64,000 bases of DNA from contig NZ_CP042909.1 of the NCBI RefSeq assembly GCF_012317585.1, positions 1,674,001-1,738,000 on the forward strand, in the 5' to 3' direction. Below are positions 52,202-59,953 of the stretch, in pieces. Each line of letters starts with the position of its first letter. The stretch's first letter is position 1. The translations under genes and the position numbers were made by a program. The notes under the pieces are model-generated. The model was not told where the DNA came from. It saw nothing but the letters and a program-made list of their open reading frames with translations, and made no database searches. The stretch comes from Thermosulfurimonas marina (lineage in GTDB: Bacteria; Desulfobacterota; Thermodesulfobacteria; Thermodesulfobacteriales; Thermodesulfobacteriaceae).

Positions 52202-52210
52202 TGGTTGAGC

Positions 52211-52239
52211 TTGACACTTTAGGCTGGCGGTTTAAGTTA
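52211..52239 (+). promoter_or_regulatory. Putative promoter of tRNA-Pro
   Basis: TTGACA at 52211-52216, then TAAGTT (52233-52238, spacing 16) in an AT-rich tract just before the tRNA. The start site would be within a few bases of the mature 5' end. Confidence 0.5.
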
Positions 52240-52249
52240 TGGCCTGGGT

Positions 52250-52326
52250 CGGGGCGTAGCTCAGCCTGGCAGAGCACTGGCTTCGGGAGTCAGGGGTCGC
52301 AGGTTCAAATCCTGCCGCCCCGACCA
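52250..52326 (+). tRNA. tRNA-Pro (anticodon CGG)
   Basis: A full cloverleaf: acceptor CGGGGCG/CGCCCCG with the C1-G72 pair typical of tRNA-Pro, D stem GCTC/GAGC, anticodon stem CTGGC/GTCAG with loop TTCGGGA (anticodon CGG at 52284-52286), 5-bp T stem GCAGG/CCTGC with TTCAAAT. Discriminator A and the CCA end are encoded. A run of seven T follows directly and may end transcription. Confidence 0.96.
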
Positions 52327-52470
52327 TTTTTTTGCAATTTCAAGCGGACTTAGGAAACACCCTCACCCCTCTGGGGGAAGGTTGGGGGAAAATTTCTAAA
52401 ACCCTTGATACTCAAGGCTTTCCCGCTGAGACTCATTCGCAATAAGCCCACTTTTCTAAAACTCGATCTC

Positions 52471-52500
52471 GATTTTCGGCGATTTTTCCCGATTTTCACT
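52471..52500. repeat. Three tandem 10-bp repeats (GATTTTCGGC-like)
   Basis: GATTTTCGGC, GATTTTTCCC and GATTTTCACT follow each other with a 10-base period directly outside the left end of the insertion sequence. One helical turn of spacing suggests protein-binding sites or slippage; meaning unknown. Confidence 0.5.
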
Positions 52501-52520
52501 CAAACTTGGGTTTGACAGTC
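52498..52520 (+). repeat. Probable left inverted end of the insertion sequence
   Basis: Contains TTTGACA (52511-52517) followed by GTCGGG; the reverse complement of the right end reads TTTGACACCCCGGG. The match is good over 7 bases and partial beyond. Confidence 0.45.
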
Positions 52521-52691
52521 GGGAAGGATCGACGAATCTGAAGTAAGCATTTTCGGTCCAAAATACCCCAAAAATGCCCTCTATTTTCTCCTCTCTTTTC
52601 ATGCTCTACTGTTTTTATTTTCAAATGTTGTGCTACTTATACAAGAATTACCTCTTGATATAAAGAGAGATAATGCTAGCATGTTAGTGCT

Positions 52692-54317
52692 ATGTATATC
52701 CGAACCAAAACCTTCAAAAACAAGGACGGGTCCACTAGAACCTACCTCTATATTGTGGAGGGCAAGCGGGTCAACGGAAAGGTACGCCAGAGGATCGTGG
52801 CCAACCTGGGGCGCCTGGAAAAACTCCAAGAGGGAGAACTGGATAAGCTGATAGAGGGGCTGGCCAAGTTTTCCCGGAGACAATGGATAGAAGCTCAGGC
52901 TCGAAGCATTCAGGCCCAATGGGCCAAGGACTTTGGTCCGGCTTTGATTTTCAGAAGACTTTGGGAAGATCTTAAGCTTAGTAGCATACTGAAGGAGCTT
53001 CTTGCCGGAACGGAGATTGCCATAGATGTGGAGGAAGCGGTTTTTGCCATGGTTTTGAACCGGCTCTGTGATCCGGCCTCAAAACTCGGGGTCAGCCGAT
53101 GGAAGGAGACAGTCTATCGGCCGGAGTTTGAAAGGCTTAAGCTACACCATTTCTACCGGGCTCTTGATTTTCTGGCCGATCATAAGGAGGAAATAGAGGA
53201 GAAGCTTTTTGAGAGGATAAGGGATCTATTTCATTTGGAGCTTGATTTGGTGTTTTGGGACACGGCGAGCGTGTATTTTGAGGGGAGAGGGGCGGAGGGG
53301 TTTTGCGAGTATGGATTTTCGAAGGATCATCGTCCGGACAGGGTGCAGGTGATATTGGGGTTTCTTATGACGCGGGAGGGGATACCGATAGCCCACGAGG
53401 TATTTCCGGGGGCTACGGCGGACGTAGAGACCTTTCGGGTGGTGCTAAAAGACTTACAGAATCGGTTCAGGATAAGGCGGGTCATTCTTGTGGCGGACCG
53501 GGGGATGGTGAGTCGGGAGGTGTTAAAGGAGATAGAGGCTATGGGGCTTGAGTACTTGGTGGGGGTGAGGATGCGGAGGCTCAGGGCCATGAAGGAAGTG
53601 CTGGGCAGAGGGGGGCGTTTTCGGGAGGTGAAGGGTAACCTTAAGGTGAAGGAAGTCTGGCATGAGGGGAGGCGTTATCTGATTTGTTTCAATCCGGAGG
53701 AGGCGGAGAGGGAGAGGCTTTCCCGTGAGGAGATGGTAGGGAAGCTTGAGGAGAAGCTCAAGGCCGGGGGTCTTAAGGGGCTTATAGGGAACCGGGGTTA
53801 TCGTCGGTATTTGAAGGTGGAGGGGAGTTCGGCGGTTGTTGATCGGGAGGTTTTGGAGGAGGAGGCTAGATATGATGGGAAGTATGTGCTTGAGACGAAT
53901 GCGGGGTTAAGTGTGGAGGAGGCGGCTTTGGCGTATAGGGGACTTTGGCAGGTAGAGAGGGCCTTTCGGGAGATGAAAAGCGGTCTGGATCTTAGGCCGG
54001 TGTATCACTGGACGGAGAAGCGGATTCGGGGGCACATCATGGTATGTTTTTTGGCCTTTGTGCTGGAGGTGGTGCTGATGAGGAGGCTGAGGGAGGTTGG
54101 CTACGAGGGAAGTTATCAGGAGGTGATGACGGATCTTGAGCGGCTTAAGGCGGTGGAGGTTACGGTGGATGGGAGGAATTACTTGGTGAGGACGGAACTT
54201 GAGGGGAAGGCCTATGAGGTATTCAAGGCGGTGGGGATAAGGGTACCAGGGAGGTTTCTTGAGGTGGGAGGAGAGGATGTTGTGGAACGCGGGGGTAGTA
54301 TGCCCGGAAACCGTTGA
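52692..54317 (+). CDS. IS1634-family DDE transposase
   Basis: A complete 541-aa transposase. N-terminal MYIRTKTFKNKDGSTRTYLY and VRQRIVANLGRLEKL are typical of IS1634 relatives. The catalytic residues can be placed at D190 (LVFWDTASVYFEG), D269 (ILVADRGMVSRE) and E422 in LWQVERAFREMKSGLDL, with the Y-x2-L-x3-E-x6-K signature of the IS4 superfamily (Leu replacing Arg). The frame is unbroken, so the element may still be active. Codon use in the 3' half (GGG, GAG, AGG-rich) differs from its neighbours, supporting transfer. Confidence 0.92.
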   Translation: MYIRTKTFKNKDGSTRTYLYIVEGKRVNGKVRQRIVANLGRLEKLQEGELDKLIEGLAKFSRRQWIEAQARSIQAQWAKDFGPALIFRRLWEDLKLSSILKELLAGTEIAIDVEEAVFAMVLNRLCDPASKLGVSRWKETVYRPEFERLKLHHFYRALDFLADHKEEIEEKLFERIRDLFHLELDLVFWDTASVYFEGRGAEGFCEYGFSKDHRPDRVQVILGFLMTREGIPIAHEVFPGATADVETFRVVLKDLQNRFRIRRVILVADRGMVSREVLKEIEAMGLEYLVGVRMRRLRAMKEVLGRGGRFREVKGNLKVKEVWHEGRRYLICFNPEEAERERLSREEMVGKLEEKLKAGGLKGLIGNRGYRRYLKVEGSSAVVDREVLEEEARYDGKYVLETNAGLSVEEAALAYRGLWQVERAFREMKSGLDLRPVYHWTEKRIRGHIMVCFLAFVLEVVLMRRLREVGYEGSYQEVMTDLERLKAVEVTVDGRNYLVRTELEGKAYEVFKAVGIRVPGRFLEVGGEDVVERGGSMPGNR

Positions 54318-54342
54318 TACAAGCGAATTTTTTTGCCCGGGG

Positions 54343-54356
54343 TGTCAAAGTTGAGT
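54343..54356 (-). repeat. Probable right inverted end of the insertion sequence
   Basis: TGTCAAAGTTGAGT, 26 bases after the transposase stop, pairs with the left end through TGTCAAA. Preceded by CCCGGGG. Confidence 0.45.
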
Positions 54357-54386
54357 CTGAAGGGAACGAAAAGAACTTATAAATCA

Positions 54387-54405
54387 GGTGCCCCAATGGT
54401 GCCCC
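54387..54405. repeat. Direct repeat GGTGCCCC x2, between IS and tRNA-Leu
   Basis: GGTGCCCC-AAT-GGTGCCCC, an 8-base direct repeat with 11-base period, 49 bases from the 3' end of tRNA-Leu. Such short repeats beside a tRNA can be arm sites or scars of an integrated element, but no integrase gene is present. Confidence 0.4.
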
Positions 54406-54453
54406 GGCCGAAAAGTCCGCTTTATAGCTCCGCAAGAAATCGTAAATTTTAAA

Positions 54454-54538
54454 TGCGGGAGGGGGGACTCGAACCCCCACGGGGAAAGACCCCAGCGGAT
54501 CCTAAGTCCGCAGCGTCTGCCAATTCCGCCACTCCCGC
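54454..54538 (-). tRNA. tRNA-Leu (anticodon UAG)
   Basis: On the minus strand the sequence folds as a class II tRNA: acceptor GCGGGAG/CTCCCGC, anticodon stem GCGGA/TCCGC with loop CTTAGGA (anticodon TAG), a long variable arm (TGGGGTCTTTCCCCGT) and T arm GGGGG-TTCGAGT-CCCCC. Discriminator A73. CCA is not encoded, unlike the tRNA-Pro in this window. Confidence 0.95.
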
Positions 54539-54621
54539 TTTCGAGATTTAAGTTTATCCTTTAGGGAAAGAGCTTCAAGAAGCTTGCCTTTTTCTCCTCT
54601 CAGGGGTAAAGATTGTCCGGG

Positions 54622-55227
54622 ATGAAGAGCTCGCAGGTCTACTGGCATCCCCAATTGGTTACCCGGGCGGACCGGGAACGCCTTAACAAACACCGCAGCG
54701 GTGTTATTTGGTTCACGGGTCTTCCGGCCTCGGGCAAGTCTACCATAGCCCATTTTCTGGAAAAGGAGCTTTTTGAGCGCGGCATTCGGGCTTATGTCCT
54801 GGATGGAGACAACATTCGCCACGGCCTTTGCGGGGATCTGGGCTTCTCCCGGGAGGAGCGCCGGGAAAATCTGCGTCGCATCGCCGAGGTCTGCCGCCTA
54901 ATGGTAGACGCCGGGATCTTGGTGCTCGCGGCCTTTGTTTCCCCCTATCGGGAAGATCGGCAATACGTGCGCGAAAGGGTAGGGGATGGGGCCTTTTTCG
55001 AGGTGTATGTAAAATGTAGTCCCGAGACCTGCGAAAAACGGGACCCCAAAGGGCTTTACCGCAAGGCCCGCGAGGGAAAAATCCAAGGCTTTACCGGGGT
55101 CAACGCTCCCTACGAGGAGCCCGAAAATCCTGACCTGGTACTGGATACCGAAGAGGATGACCTCGAGACTTGTGTCCAGAAGGTCCTCCAGATGCTCTCC
55201 GAAAAGGGCTTCATCCTCCTTCTCTAG
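54622..55227 (+). CDS. cysC: Adenylyl-sulfate kinase CysC
   Basis: A 201-aa APS kinase making PAPS. P-loop WFTGLPASGKSTIAHFLE (about 29-46), VLDGDNIRHGLCGDLGFSRE, the serine loop VLAAFVSPYREDRQ, and DPKGLYRKAREGKIQGFTGV are complete. There is no fused sulfurylase, and no cysN/cysD nearby, so its APS would come from a separate Sat. PAPS may serve sulfonation rather than assimilation. A TTG at 54613 has a better-placed SD (CAGGGG) than the ATG at 54622; either may start it. Confidence 0.94.
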   Translation: MKSSQVYWHPQLVTRADRERLNKHRSGVIWFTGLPASGKSTIAHFLEKELFERGIRAYVLDGDNIRHGLCGDLGFSREERRENLRRIAEVCRLMVDAGILVLAAFVSPYREDRQYVRERVGDGAFFEVYVKCSPETCEKRDPKGLYRKAREGKIQGFTGVNAPYEEPENPDLVLDTEEDDLETCVQKVLQMLSEKGFILLL

Positions 55228-55270
55228 TTTTAGTCATTCCGGATCTAACGCGTCAGCCAAACTCTAGGGA

Positions 55271-56476
55271 TCAGGAAGGGGGAGCTTCTTGCGGGAGGGC
55301 CTTGAAGACCACAGGAACCAGGAGGAGAGGGGGAAGAGAAATCCAGAAGGTGAAAAAGAAGAACCCGGCATAGCCCCAGGCCTGCGCCCCGAAACCCCCT
55401 AGGGCCCGGGAGAGATTAAAAGAAAGGCTGAAAAGAGTGGCCAGAAGGGCGTACTGGCTGGCACTTAGGTCCCGCCGGCAGAGGCGCATAAGAAAGGCCA
55501 AAAAGGCCGCCGTGCCGAGCCCTCCGGTAAAGCTTTCTACCAAAGAGGCCACATAGACCGTCCAGCGGGCCGAAGAAGGCAGGGCCGCGTAAGCATAGCC
55601 CAGATTGGAAAGAGATTGGGTGAGCCCCAGCATCCACAGGGCCCGGAAAAGACCCAGGGAACGTACTAGCCCTCCTCCCACCAGTGAGCCCGCAATGGTG
55701 GCCAAACTCCCCAGGGTTCCCGAAATCAGTCCGATTTCCAGCTTGGTAAACCCCCGGTCCACCCAGAAAGGGTAGATCATGGAACCCATAGTGGCATCTC
55801 CAATCTTAAAAGTAAGGATGAAAAATAGAAGGACCGGAGCATAAGGTCTCTTAAGAATGTCCTTTAAAGGTAAAATATATTGCCCGAATAAATCGTGAGT
55901 TTTGGTAGACATTGAGGGAAGATGGGTGTCTGGGAGGAAGGCGATGAGGGCGGCCAGGGCTAGGAAGATCACCGTGAGGGCCAGAAAGGCCGGCCGGAAG
56001 CCCCAAAAATGGGCCAGGGCTACCAGCCCTCCTCCGGAGCCGATCATGGCTACCCGATAGGCCGAGACCCGGACTCCATTGCCTGGGCCGAGCTCTTCTT
56101 CCTCCAGAAGTTCGATGGTGTAACCATCCACGGCGATATCGAGGGTGGCCGAAGAGAGGGTACAGAGAAAGACGAAAAGAATATAGAGTTTTCCTGCGGG
56201 AGGAACCAGCGAAAGCAGAGTCACCGAGAGGGCGAGCCCCAGGAGGGCTCCCACCATCCAATAATATTTTCGTCCGTAGCGGTCCACTAGGGGGGCCCAG
56301 AGGGGTTTGAGACTCCAAGAAAGGCCCGCCAGCGAAAGAAGCCCGATCTCCACGAGGTTGACCCCTTCGGTGCGTAGATAGACCGGGAGGGTCACGTAAA
56401 CGAATCCAAAGGGCAACCCTTCGGCCAGATAAAGGAGGGCCACCACGGCCATCTTGCGATAGAAGGCGGTTTTCAT
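55271..56476 (-). CDS. AmpG-like MFS transporter
   Basis: A 401-aa transporter with about 12 hydrophobic helices. The N-terminus VVALLYLAEGLPFGFVYVTL and PVYLRTEGVNLVEIGLLSLA, then SWSLKPLWAPLVDRYGRKYY, are the hallmark of the AmpG/PAT (acetyl-CoA or muropeptide transporter) group; DIAVDGYTIELL is also conserved. AmpG imports anhydro-muropeptides for wall recycling. The ATG at 56476 makes an ATGA overlap with the methyltransferase gene; a longer reading runs antisense-like through it and is rejected. Confidence 0.87.
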   Translation of the reverse strand: MKTAFYRKMAVVALLYLAEGLPFGFVYVTLPVYLRTEGVNLVEIGLLSLAGLSWSLKPLWAPLVDRYGRKYYWMVGALLGLALSVTLLSLVPPAGKLYILFVFLCTLSSATLDIAVDGYTIELLEEEELGPGNGVRVSAYRVAMIGSGGGLVALAHFWGFRPAFLALTVIFLALAALIAFLPDTHLPSMSTKTHDLFGQYILPLKDILKRPYAPVLLFFILTFKIGDATMGSMIYPFWVDRGFTKLEIGLISGTLGSLATIAGSLVGGGLVRSLGLFRALWMLGLTQSLSNLGYAYAALPSSARWTVYVASLVESFTGGLGTAAFLAFLMRLCRRDLSASQYALLATLFSLSFNLSRALGGFGAQAWGYAGFFFFTFWISLPPLLLVPVVFKALPQEAPPS

Positions 56477-57057
56477 AGGGATCTCCAGCGGGGAAGCACC
56501 CGAGGAGTGCGGCGGGCGTATTCCCGCCAGAGGGCTCCGAAACGCTCCTCGAGTTCGCGTTCTTCCCGGGGGACGATGACCCCCCAGGTGAAAATCAGGT
56601 CGCCCAGGGCCACCAGGGCTACGGCCGGATAACCCGAAAAGAAAAAGATTCCCCAGAAAAAGAGGGCATGAGCTACATAGGTAGGGTGCCGGAGATAGCG
56701 GAAAGGTCCCTCGGTAACTAGCTGGTCTTCCGGCCGAGGGTCTAAGATTCCCCGGCCCAGGATATGCTCCCGGAGCCAGAAAGCGGTAAGCACCTGGAGC
56801 AGGGTCCCACCAAGGAGGGCCAGGGCCCCCAAAAACCTCACCGGGGCTGGGAAGGAAAGAGGAGGCCAGCGGGTGGGAAAATTGGCCAGAGCCAGAACTA
56901 AAGCCCCAAGGCTCCAAAGGCCGATAATCACCGGGTAATAGCGGCGCCCCAGTCTGCGTCTCAGGGAGGGAAAGAGATGGAGGGGGACCCAGAAGAGGGG
57001 GATTATCGGCCAGAGGAGGACCGCCAGCCAGGCCAGGAATTTAGAAAGCTCATCCAT
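56473..57057 (-). CDS. Isoprenylcysteine carboxyl methyltransferase (ICMT/PEMT-like) membrane protein
   Basis: A 194-aa membrane protein with about five helices and the C-terminal SAM-binding signature of the ICMT/PEMT family: LVTEGPFRYLRHPTYVAHAL (about 113-132), then IVPREERELEERFGALWREY and ARRTPRVLP. Bacterial members methylate lipids or unknown substrates; substrate is not readable here. Co-transcribed with the AmpG-like gene. Confidence 0.83.
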   Translation of the reverse strand: MDELSKFLAWLAVLLWPIIPLFWVPLHLFPSLRRRLGRRYYPVIIGLWSLGALVLALANFPTRWPPLSFPAPVRFLGALALLGGTLLQVLTAFWLREHILGRGILDPRPEDQLVTEGPFRYLRHPTYVAHALFFWGIFFFSGYPAVALVALGDLIFTWGVIVPREERELEERFGALWREYARRTPRVLPRWRSL

Positions 57058-57177
57058 AGGGGCGATTTTAAACCCCCTCGGGGTCCCTTCTCAAGACATC
57101 CGAGGTCTCTTCTTGACCACAGTTTTTACTTTGAATAGATTGATACTTAAAATCGAGATACGAGATAGGAGACTTCC

Positions 57178-57837
57178 ATGTTTTTTACCGCCGGCTGGAT
57201 AGAGGAGGCCCTGGAGCGCTACCGGAGGCGCAGTCTCCAGGATACCATTATGGGCAAGAAGATCGCTTTTTCCGACCGCCATTATTTGGCGGCTCTTCTT
57301 CATATCTATACCGGGACCTTCAGGCTGGAGAGCTTGGCATGCCTGGCCGGTCTTTCTCTGGAGGAGCTTTTACATCAGCGCTCACAGGTGGACTTTATGA
57401 GTTTGGTGGACTATTTGCGCACCCGCTTTGCCGAGTGGTTTCGGGAACATCTTCTGATGCGAGACTTTACCCTTCCAGAGTATGGACTCTTGGCCCTAGA
57501 ATATCTCCACCTGGAGGAACAGGTACGGGCCCAGATTCGCATTCCCCTTTTGAATCAGCTCAAACACCTCTGTGAAGAACTGGAAGACAAGCTAGCCGGG
57601 GGAAAGACTTTAGCTCCCTATGACGAGCGTCAACTCCGGAGGCTTCTTTTCTTTTTCCTCTCGGCGGAGGCCCTTAAACCCAGTCTGTGTGGACGCTTGG
57701 TGAACCGCACCCGGGAGGCGGCCGAAAGGGCCTATCCTGGTGAATTCTCCCGGTTAGAACTTCCGGAAAAGGAAGGATTTGCCGAAAGTCTTTACCGCTA
57801 TCTTGAGGAGTCTCTGGGCTATGTCGCGCGAGCTTGA
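57178..57837 (+). CDS. Uncharacterised helical protein (219 aa)
   Basis: I do not recognise a family. The protein is predicted largely helical, soluble, without signal peptide, and starts MFFTAGWIEEALERYRRRSL. ALLHIYTGTFRLESLACLAG followed by LSLEELLHQRSQVDFMSLVD could hold a helix-turn-helix-like unit. Only one Cys pair (C110, C171 region) and no catalytic pattern stands out. It has AGGAG before the ATG, and nth starts inside its last codons, so the two are coupled. A DNA- or repair-linked role would be a guess from this coupling. Confidence 0.72.
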   Translation: MFFTAGWIEEALERYRRRSLQDTIMGKKIAFSDRHYLAALLHIYTGTFRLESLACLAGLSLEELLHQRSQVDFMSLVDYLRTRFAEWFREHLLMRDFTLPEYGLLALEYLHLEEQVRAQIRIPLLNQLKHLCEELEDKLAGGKTLAPYDERQLRRLLFFFLSAEALKPSLCGRLVNRTREAAERAYPGEFSRLELPEKEGFAESLYRYLEESLGYVARA

Positions 57838-58453
57838 GATCCTGGACCGTCTGAAAAAGGCCTACCCCGAGGCCCGCATCGCCCTCAAGTTTGAAAACCC
57901 TCTACAACTGCTCATCGCGACCATCCTTTCGGCCCAGTGTACCGATGAAAGGGTCAATCAGGTTACCCCGGAACTTTTTAAAAAGTATCCTGACGCCCGG
58001 GCCTTTGCGGAGGCCGATCTGGAAGAACTGGCCCAAGACATCCGCTCCACCGGCTTTTACAAGCAGAAGGCCCGTTACATAAAAGAGGCCTGCCGGATCC
58101 TGGTAGAAAAGTACGGGGGAGAGGTCCCCAAGAGTCTGGAGGCCCTGCTGGAGCTTCCGGGGGTAGCCCGTAAGACGGCCAATATCGTGCTGGCCAATGC
58201 TTACGGAATCGTGGAAGGGATCCCAGTGGATACCCATGTACGACGCCTGGCTCGCCGGTTGGGGTTTACTCAGGAGAAGGACCCGGACAAGATCGAACGC
58301 GACCTCATGCGCATTATTCCCCGAGAGGACTGGGCGGTCATTCCCTACGTCCTTCAGGCCCATGGACGCACCATCTGCACCGCCCGCAAACCCAAATGTG
58401 ACCGCTGTCCGGTGCGCGATCTCTGCCCCTCGGCCGGAAAGGACCTTGCCTGA
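57821..58453 (+). CDS. nth: Endonuclease III
   Basis: Nth (210 aa) is a bifunctional glycosylase/AP lyase for oxidised pyrimidines. ATILSAQCTDERVNQVTPEL is near 30. The helix-hairpin-helix LPGVARKTANIVL carries the catalytic lysine and VDTHVRRLARRLG the aspartate. The [4Fe-4S] site is C-x6-C-x2-C-x5-C (CTARKPKCDRCPVRDLC). The ATG at 57821 gives the E. coli-like length; it lies 17 bases inside the preceding gene. Confidence 0.96.
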   Translation: MSRELEILDRLKKAYPEARIALKFENPLQLLIATILSAQCTDERVNQVTPELFKKYPDARAFAEADLEELAQDIRSTGFYKQKARYIKEACRILVEKYGGEVPKSLEALLELPGVARKTANIVLANAYGIVEGIPVDTHVRRLARRLGFTQEKDPDKIERDLMRIIPREDWAVIPYVLQAHGRTICTARKPKCDRCPVRDLCPSAGKDLA

Positions 58454-59378
58454 GGAAGTCTTCCGTCTTAAAGTGGATCCAGCCTCCGAGGGAAAGCGTC
58501 TTGATGTTTTTCTTTCCGAAAGGCTTCCCGGACTTACCCGCTCCCGAATAAAAAGACTGATCTCCGAAGGACGGGTTTCTATTTCGGAAGAAGGCAAGAT
58601 CAAGCCTTCTCGCCCGGTAAGGGCTGGAGAGGAGATTTTGGTGCGGGTTCCCCCTCCGGAAGAAGTGCCCCTGGAGCCGGAGCCGGTACCCCTGGAAATC
58701 CTCTATGAAGACGAAGATCTGGCGGTGATTGTGAAGCCTCCCGGGGTGGTGGTCCATCCTGCGGTAGGCCACCTTCGGGGCACCTTGGTGCATGGGCTCT
58801 TAGGGAGGCTTTCGGGACTTTCCGGGGTGGGAGGAAGCCTCCGTCCCGGGATCGTGCATCGGCTGGACAAGGATACTTCGGGGCTTATGGTTGTGGCCAA
58901 AAACGACCGGGCCCATCTGCGGCTTGCGGCCATGTTTAAAGGACGGGAGGTAGAGAAGTGGTATCTGGCCCTGGTCCACGGGGTACCTGAGCCCCGTTCT
59001 GGAAGGATCACCGTTCCCATCGGGCGCCACCCGGTGCACCGCAAGAAGATGCTTGCCGGGGCTCCCCGGGGTCGGGAGGCCGAGACCTTTTACCGAGTGC
59101 GGGAGGTCTTCCGTAAATGGGCCTTGCTGGAGGTGCGACCGGTGACCGGACGCACCCATCAGATCCGGGTGCACCTTTCTCACCTCGGACATCCCATTGT
59201 GGGAGACGTCCTTTATGGAGGAAAGCGCCCCGGAGGGCCCCCGGCCGCGCGACAGATGCTCCACGCCTGGCGTCTGAGCTTTGTACACCCGGTGACCGGA
59301 AAGCGGATGGTCTTCGAGGCCCCGCTTCCGGAAGATTTCGAAAACATTCTCGAGGAACTTCGCCGGTGCGCAAAGTAG
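58446..59378 (+). CDS. RluD-family 23S rRNA pseudouridine synthase
   Basis: About 310 aa. An S4 RNA-binding domain comes first (KRLDVFLSERLPGLTRSRIK, 12-31), then the synthase core with VVHPAVGHLRGTLVHGLLG and GIVHRLDKDTSGLMVVAKND (catalytic aspartate). VEVRPVTGRTHQIRVHLSHL-like text (LEVRPVTGRTHQIRVHLSHL) and LHAWRLSFVHPVTGK follow. The start is a TTG (58446) with GGAAAGG upstream, overlapping the nth stop; no ATG/GTG exists nearby. Which of RluD or another paralogue is not decidable. Confidence 0.9.
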   Translation: MPEEVFRLKVDPASEGKRLDVFLSERLPGLTRSRIKRLISEGRVSISEEGKIKPSRPVRAGEEILVRVPPPEEVPLEPEPVPLEILYEDEDLAVIVKPPGVVVHPAVGHLRGTLVHGLLGRLSGLSGVGGSLRPGIVHRLDKDTSGLMVVAKNDRAHLRLAAMFKGREVEKWYLALVHGVPEPRSGRITVPIGRHPVHRKKMLAGAPRGREAETFYRVREVFRKWALLEVRPVTGRTHQIRVHLSHLGHPIVGDVLYGGKRPGGPPAARQMLHAWRLSFVHPVTGKRMVFEAPLPEDFENILEELRRCAK

Positions 59379-59953
59379 GGATTACCGGGGGGGCGGCCAC
59401 CGGAAAGAGTACCCTGCTTAAGATCCTTTCCGAGCTAGGTTATCCCGTCTTTTCTGCTGACGAGGTGGTGCGCCGGCTGCTGGCTCCCCAAGGGCGGGCC
59501 TTCTCCCAGGTGAAAACCCTTTGCCCCTGGGCCCTGAGCCCTGAAGGGACCCTCGACCGGCGAAAGATTTTAGAAAGGATGGTTCGGGACGAAAGTTTGC
59601 GTCGCAAGTTGGAGGCCTTATTGCATCCTTTGGTGCGGGAGGAACTCTTGGCCTTTTTCAAGGAAGCCGAGTCCAAGGGAGCGTCCTGGGCCTTTGCGGA
59701 GATTCCGCTCCTTTTTGAGGCCGGCTGGGAGGGGCTCTTTGACGAAATTTGGGTCGTGACCTGCAAGGAAGACCTTCAGCGGAGCCGGCTCCGGGAGAGG
59801 GTAGGGGAGGAGCTGGCCGAGGCCCTTCTTCGGCTTCAGTGGCCCCTTTCCGAAAAGGTAGCCCGGGCCCATCGGGTATTTTCCTCGGAAGATCCCCCAG
59901 AGAGTTGGCGACGGGAACTTCAGGAACTTCTTTCTAGAAGCCGGACCCCTTGA
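59366..59953 (+). CDS. coaE: Dephospho-CoA kinase CoaE
   Basis: CoaE (195 aa) performs the last step of coenzyme A synthesis. VGITGGAATGKSTLLKIL (P-loop, 4 onwards), YPVFSADEVVRRLL (ADEV in place of the common DADxI), HPLVREELLAF, and EIPLLFEAGWEGLFDEIWVV are present. The start is a GTG at 59366, 13 bases inside the rluD-type gene. The last 34 bases overlap the convergent ribD gene. Confidence 0.93.
   Translation: MRKVGITGGAATGKSTLLKILSELGYPVFSADEVVRRLLAPQGRAFSQVKTLCPWALSPEGTLDRRKILERMVRDESLRRKLEALLHPLVREELLAFFKEAESKGASWAFAEIPLLFEAGWEGLFDEIWVVTCKEDLQRSRLRERVGEELAEALLRLQWPLSEKVARAHRVFSSEDPPESWRRELQELLSRSRTP

Larger units (their letters stand above)
52327..52691. other. Gene-free AT-rich stretch between tRNA-Pro and the transposase
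   Basis: 365 bases without a convincing gene. After the T-run it holds AAGCGGACTT (52342-52351), a small C/G hairpin (CCCC TCT GGGG, around 52365-52375), three 10-base direct repeats beginning GATTTT (52471-52500) and the probable left end of the insertion sequence (from 52498). Composition is much more AT-rich than the rest of the window, fitting non-coding mobile DNA. Confidence 0.7.
52498..54356 (+). mobile_element. IS1634-like insertion sequence (IS4 superfamily)
   Basis: An element of about 1.86 kb with a single transposase gene, bounded by imperfect inverted ends: ACTCAAACTTGGGTTTGACA (from 52498) on the left and TGTCAAAGTTGAGT (54343-54356) on the right, sharing a perfect TTTGACA/TGTCAAA core. 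No clear target-site duplication is seen, so the exact borders are tentative. It is inserted between tRNA-Pro and tRNA-Leu. Confidence 0.65.

Noticed and set aside
52471-52500. CRISPR-like array
   Set aside because: Only three 10-base units without spacers; no cas gene in the window.
52498-54356. Insertion sequence carrying passenger or defence genes
   Set aside because: Only one intact transposase gene fits between the ends; flanking gaps hold no further gene.
54223-54480. Open frame on the minus strand running out of tRNA-Leu (possible integrase remnant)
   Set aside because: It begins inside the tRNA and shows no recombinase motif; short and without a ribosome binding site.
55271-56917. 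Longer AmpG-like reading starting at 56917
   Set aside because: The extra N-terminus is a Pro/Gly-rich translation of the methyltransferase gene in another frame; the ATGA overlap at 56476 is the natural start.
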